Shown here: piece by piece, positions 6,268-8,472 of the stretch
Layout of the letters: each line of letters begins with the position of its first letter
Numbering within the stretch: the stretch's first letter is position 1
Source: CAYJAZ01 sp964371865
Lineage (GTDB): Bacteria; Desulfobacterota; Desulfovibrionia; Desulfovibrionales; Desulfovibrionaceae
Assembly: GCA_964371865.1 (NCBI GenBank)
Contig: CAYJOR010000091.1
Span: 1-8,472 of the forward strand
Direction of reading: 5' to 3'
DNA: 8,472 bases
The notes under the pieces: model-generated
What the model saw: only the letters and a program-made list of their open reading frames with translations
Databases searched by the model: none
Told to the model about the DNA's origin: nothing
Translations under genes and position numbers: made by a program

Positions 6268-8127
6268 ATGCAGATTTTTCAATCAGATTTATTATGTATA
6301 GGTGCGGGCTTAGCGGGAGAACGTGTTGCTATGAGTGCAGCACAGGCTGGCTTTAGCGTAAACTGTTTAACATTGGTTCCACCACGTCGTTCACACTCAT
6401 CTGCGGCTATGGGTGGTATGCAAGCGGCTATGGGCAACTCCGCTATGAGTCAAGGTGATAGCCCGGATGTTCACTTCGTCGATACTGTAAAAGGTTCTGA
6501 CTGGGGATGTGATCAAGAAGTAGCTCGTATATTTGCGGATACTGGCCCTATTGCAATGCGTGAAATGGCATATCTTGGTGTGCCTTGGAGCCGTGTTGTG
6601 CCGGGTGTTCACACTTATTATAAAGGTGGTAAACCTTTTGAAGCTGAAGAGCTTAAGGATAAAGAAGGTCTTATCCACTCACGAGCATTTGGTGGTACTG
6701 CAAAATGGCGTACTTGCTATACTTCAGATGGAACAGGGCACTCAGTTCTTTACACATTAGATAATAAACTCCTAGAACTAGGAGTAAACATGTTCGATCG
6801 TATGCAAGCAGAAGTTCTCATTCATGATGGTGAAAACTGTATGGGCTGTATCGCTCGTTGCTTACGTACAGGTGAACTTGTAGCATACGTTGCAAAAGCA
6901 ACTTTAATTGCTACAGGTGGTTACGGACGTATTTATAAAGCAACCACAAATGCAGTTATCTGTGATGGTGGCGGGCAAAGCATTGCACTTGAAACAGGTA
7001 TTGTTCCTCTTGGAAACATGGAAGCGGTTCAGTTCCACCCTACCGGAACTGTTCCTACAGATATTTTAGTGACAGAAGGCTGTCGTGGTGATGGCGGAAC
7101 CCTTCTTGACGTAAATGAATATCGCTTTATGCCTGATTATGAACCAGAAAAAGCTGAACTTGCTTCTCGTGACGTTGTATCTCGTCGTATGACAGAACAC
7201 ATGAGAAAAGGTCTTGGCGTAAAATCACCTTATGGCGATCATCTCTGGCTTGATATCCGTCATCTTGGCGAAAAACACATCACAACAAATCTACGTGAAG
7301 TATATGATATTTCAACTCACTTCCTAGGCGTAAACCCAATTCATCAGCTCATTCCTGTTCGCCCAACTCAGCACTATTCTATGGGTGGTGTTCGAGTGAA
7401 TAAAGATGGTGCTGCTTATGGATTACATGGTTTATTCTCCGCCGGCGAAGCTGCTTGTTGGGATATGCACGGATTCAACAGACTTGGTGGTAACTCACTT
7501 GCGGAAACAATTGTTTCCGGTAGAGTTATCGGCGAAAAAGTTACCGAATTCCTTAAATCCAACGAAAACATCATCAAAACCCAATGTATTGCCGACGCTA
7601 AAGCGCTAATTGAAGAAAAAATCAACGCTATAGTAACAGGTAAAAACGGAAAAGAAAATGCAACTTCAATCCGTAATGAAATGCAAGATGTTATGATGGA
7701 ACACGTTGGTATTTTCCGTAACGGCCCAAGTCTTGAAGAAGGCGTGAAAAAGCTTCAAATCCTTCGTGACAGAGCAAAAAATATCGGTCTTCAAGGACAT
7801 AGTGTTGGATTTACTCCTGAACTATCTTTAGCTCTTAGAGTCGATGGTATGCTAAAACTTGCTCTTTGTACCGCTTATGGTGCGCTAAAACGTACTGAAA
7901 GTCGTGGTGCGCATGCTCGTGAAGACTTCCCGGAACGTAACGATAAAGAATGGCTCAACCGTACTCTTGCCACATGGAATCCTGGTGATGATTTACCAAC
8001 CCTTAGCTACGAAGAAGCTACACCTTACTACGAACTTCCTCCGGGAGAACGTGGATACGGTGGCGGTAAAATCATCTACGCTGATATTCCAGAAGAAAAA
8101 TTAAGAATCAATGAGAATTTGAAGTAA
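6268..8127 (+). CDS. frdA: Fumarate reductase/succinate dehydrogenase flavoprotein subunit
   Basis: This 619-aa subunit carries FAD and the dicarboxylate site where fumarate is reduced to succinate (or the reverse). GAGLAG (12-17) is the dinucleotide-binding loop. His43 in RRSHSSAAMGG is the expected covalent histidyl-FAD ligand. His257 (QFHPTG), Arg301 (SRDVVSRR), His369 (PTQHYSMGG) and Arg405 (HGFNRLGGNSL) are the substrate-binding and proton-donor residues, at almost the numbering of Wolinella FrdA. The C-terminal ESRGAHAREDFPERND (544-559) is the classical family ending. Nothing is missing, so the protein should be full length. AAAGGA (6254-6259) is the ribosome binding site, overlapping the frdC stop. 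FrdA needs FrdC and the iron-sulfur protein FrdB; frdB is not found in the 345 nt that follow. Confidence 0.95.
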   Translation: MQIFQSDLLCIGAGLAGERVAMSAAQAGFSVNCLTLVPPRRSHSSAAMGGMQAAMGNSAMSQGDSPDVHFVDTVKGSDWGCDQEVARIFADTGPIAMREMAYLGVPWSRVVPGVHTYYKGGKPFEAEELKDKEGLIHSRAFGGTAKWRTCYTSDGTGHSVLYTLDNKLLELGVNMFDRMQAEVLIHDGENCMGCIARCLRTGELVAYVAKATLIATGGYGRIYKATTNAVICDGGGQSIALETGIVPLGNMEAVQFHPTGTVPTDILVTEGCRGDGGTLLDVNEYRFMPDYEPEKAELASRDVVSRRMTEHMRKGLGVKSPYGDHLWLDIRHLGEKHITTNLREVYDISTHFLGVNPIHQLIPVRPTQHYSMGGVRVNKDGAAYGLHGLFSAGEAACWDMHGFNRLGGNSLAETIVSGRVIGEKVTEFLKSNENIIKTQCIADAKALIEEKINAIVTGKNGKENATSIRNEMQDVMMEHVGIFRNGPSLEEGVKKLQILRDRAKNIGLQGHSVGFTPELSLALRVDGMLKLALCTAYGALKRTESRGAHAREDFPERNDKEWLNRTLATWNPGDDLPTLSYEEATPYYELPPGERGYGGGKIIYADIPEEKLRINENLK

Positions 8128-8153
8128 GTTTATGGGGGATATGTTGAGTTTTT

Positions 8154-8204
8154 CGAGAGAGGGAAACAACGTTTTTTTGAAAAAAACGAGTTTTCCCCCT
8201 CTCG
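8154..8204 (+). terminator. Long imperfect hairpin behind frdA, family member D
   Basis: The segment 8154-8177 pairs with 8181-8204 at 20 of 24 positions; CGAGAG, GGGAAA and CGTTTTTT are the matched blocks. It starts 27 nt after the frdA stop. No T-tract follows the right arm, so it is not a textbook intrinsic terminator, but its place and strength suggest a transcript end or 3'-end-protecting structure. It shares the GAGAGnGGG arm with the hairpins at 4950-5000 and 8418-8470. Confidence 0.65.
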
Positions 8205-8221
8205 AGCTCTCCCCCTTCCTT
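8193..8221 (+). repeat. Intergenic repeat copy D with 25-nt perfect mirror repeat
   Basis: 8195-8221 is identical to 1-27. From 8193 to 8217 the strand reads the same in both directions about the A at 8205: TTCCCCCTCTC, GAG, CTCTCCCCCTT. The left half is the pyrimidine arm of the hairpin at 8154-8204; the right half is a single-stranded tail with the polarity of a Hoogsteen third strand for the GAGAG-GGG-AA arm. Confidence 0.85.
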
Positions 8222-8402
8222 ATAAAACAATTATCATAACCATTCTATAATCAATAGTATCTTGCTATTTGCTTGTGAAGATATATTCAATATCATTTAG
8301 AGTAATAACATAGTAATATATTAAATAATTGCAGAATAAATTCTTAAAACGTAATAAAAACCTCTTTCCTTATGACGACCACTTATTCAACTACTGGTTT
8401 TT
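8222..8402. other. 181-nt AT-rich spacer between two facing repeat copies, no gene seen
   Basis: No credible open frame, RNA gene or frdB start is present on either strand. The spacer is bounded by copy D reading rightward and copy E reading leftward. It may be ordinary space between convergent genes, or the inside of a small repeat-bounded element. Confidence 0.6.
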
Positions 8403-8428
8403 AAGGAGGGGGAGAGCTCGAGAGGGGG
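8403..8428 (-). repeat. Intergenic repeat copy E, inverted
   Basis: This is the reverse complement of the 27-nt repeat at 1-27 and 8195-8221, with a single base missing in the AAGGAAGGGGG end. The 21-nt mirror core (8408-8428) is unchanged, so all three copies keep it exactly. Confidence 0.85.
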
Positions 8429-8470
8429 GAACCCCATTTTTGACTCAAAAATGTGGTTCCCCCCTCTCGA
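8418..8470 (-). terminator. Very strong hairpin, family member E
   Basis: 8418-8441 pairs with 8447-8470 at 23 of 24 positions (single C-T mismatch at 8434/8454), and G8442-C8446 can extend it to a 3-nt loop. Together with the repeat at 8403-8428 it has the same layout as element D but on the opposite strand. It may end the transcript of a convergent gene beyond the right edge of the window. Its arm and loop (minus-strand CCACATTTTTGA) match the loop of the 4950-5000 hairpin (TCACATTTTTGA). Confidence 0.65.
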
Positions 8471-8472
8471 AA

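Noticed and set aside
6397..6678. Minus-strand open frame within frdA, and other short overlapping frames at 6533-6760, 7406-7625 and 7904-8104
   Set aside because: They overlap strongly conserved frdA codons and show no family features of their own.
8132..8239. A 35-codon open frame running through the hairpin behind frdA (begins MGDMLSFSRE)
   Set aside because: There is no Shine-Dalgarno, most of its length is the repeat hairpin and mirror tract, and it resembles no protein; the structure explains the sequence better.
8403..8412. AAGGAGGGGG read as a ribosome binding site on the + strand
   Set aside because: It is the inverted end of the repeat, and no start codon opens a frame at proper distance.
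8193..8428. CRISPR array
   Set aside because: The repeat copies are few, in opposite orientations, irregularly spaced (thousands of bases or 181 nt), and no cas gene is present.

Overview
The window is AT-rich and carries seven complete genes, all on the + strand, in three transcription groups separated by long AT-rich gaps. The frdC-frdA order, the Wolinella-type fumarate reductase (five-helix di-haem cytochrome b, FrdA with His43/His257/Arg301/His369) and the low GC suggest a Gram-negative anaerobe, most likely a low-GC Desulfovibrionaceae-like bacterium. This assignment is inferred from protein character only; no marker gene is present.

Region 1 (1-2917) is a NitT/TauT-type ABC importer: an exported substrate-binding protein, an ATPase and an inner-membrane permease. 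A hairpin with a T-tract lies between the binding-protein gene and the ATPase gene and probably makes the binding protein the most abundant product. The substrate cannot be read from the sequence. Region 2 (3085-4887) is a DUF21/CBS/CorC_HlyC membrane protein followed after 15 nt by a MutT-like Nudix hydrolase, closed by a clear terminator. Region 3 (5599-8127) is frdC followed by frdA, which belong to a menaquinol:fumarate reductase (or succinate:quinone oxidoreductase). The iron-sulfur subunit frdB, usually the next gene, does not follow: the last 345 nt hold only repeats and AT-rich DNA.

The most unusual content is intergenic. A family of hairpins whose purine arm reads GAGAGGG and whose pyrimidine arm reads CCCTCTC recurs after several genes (4950-5000, 8154-8204, 8418-8470; a weaker one at 2926-2955; the right half of one at 1-27). 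Three copies carry an identical 21-nt perfect mirror repeat. In the copy after frdA, the tail beyond the hairpin has the parallel polarity needed to lie on the purine arm as a third strand. Whether this is a terminator family, a mobile repeat or a triplex-forming RNA/DNA element cannot be decided from one window.

The remaining gaps (28-220, 2956-3084, 5011-5598, 8222-8402) contain no credible gene; inverted repeats and weak promoter candidates in them are listed individually.
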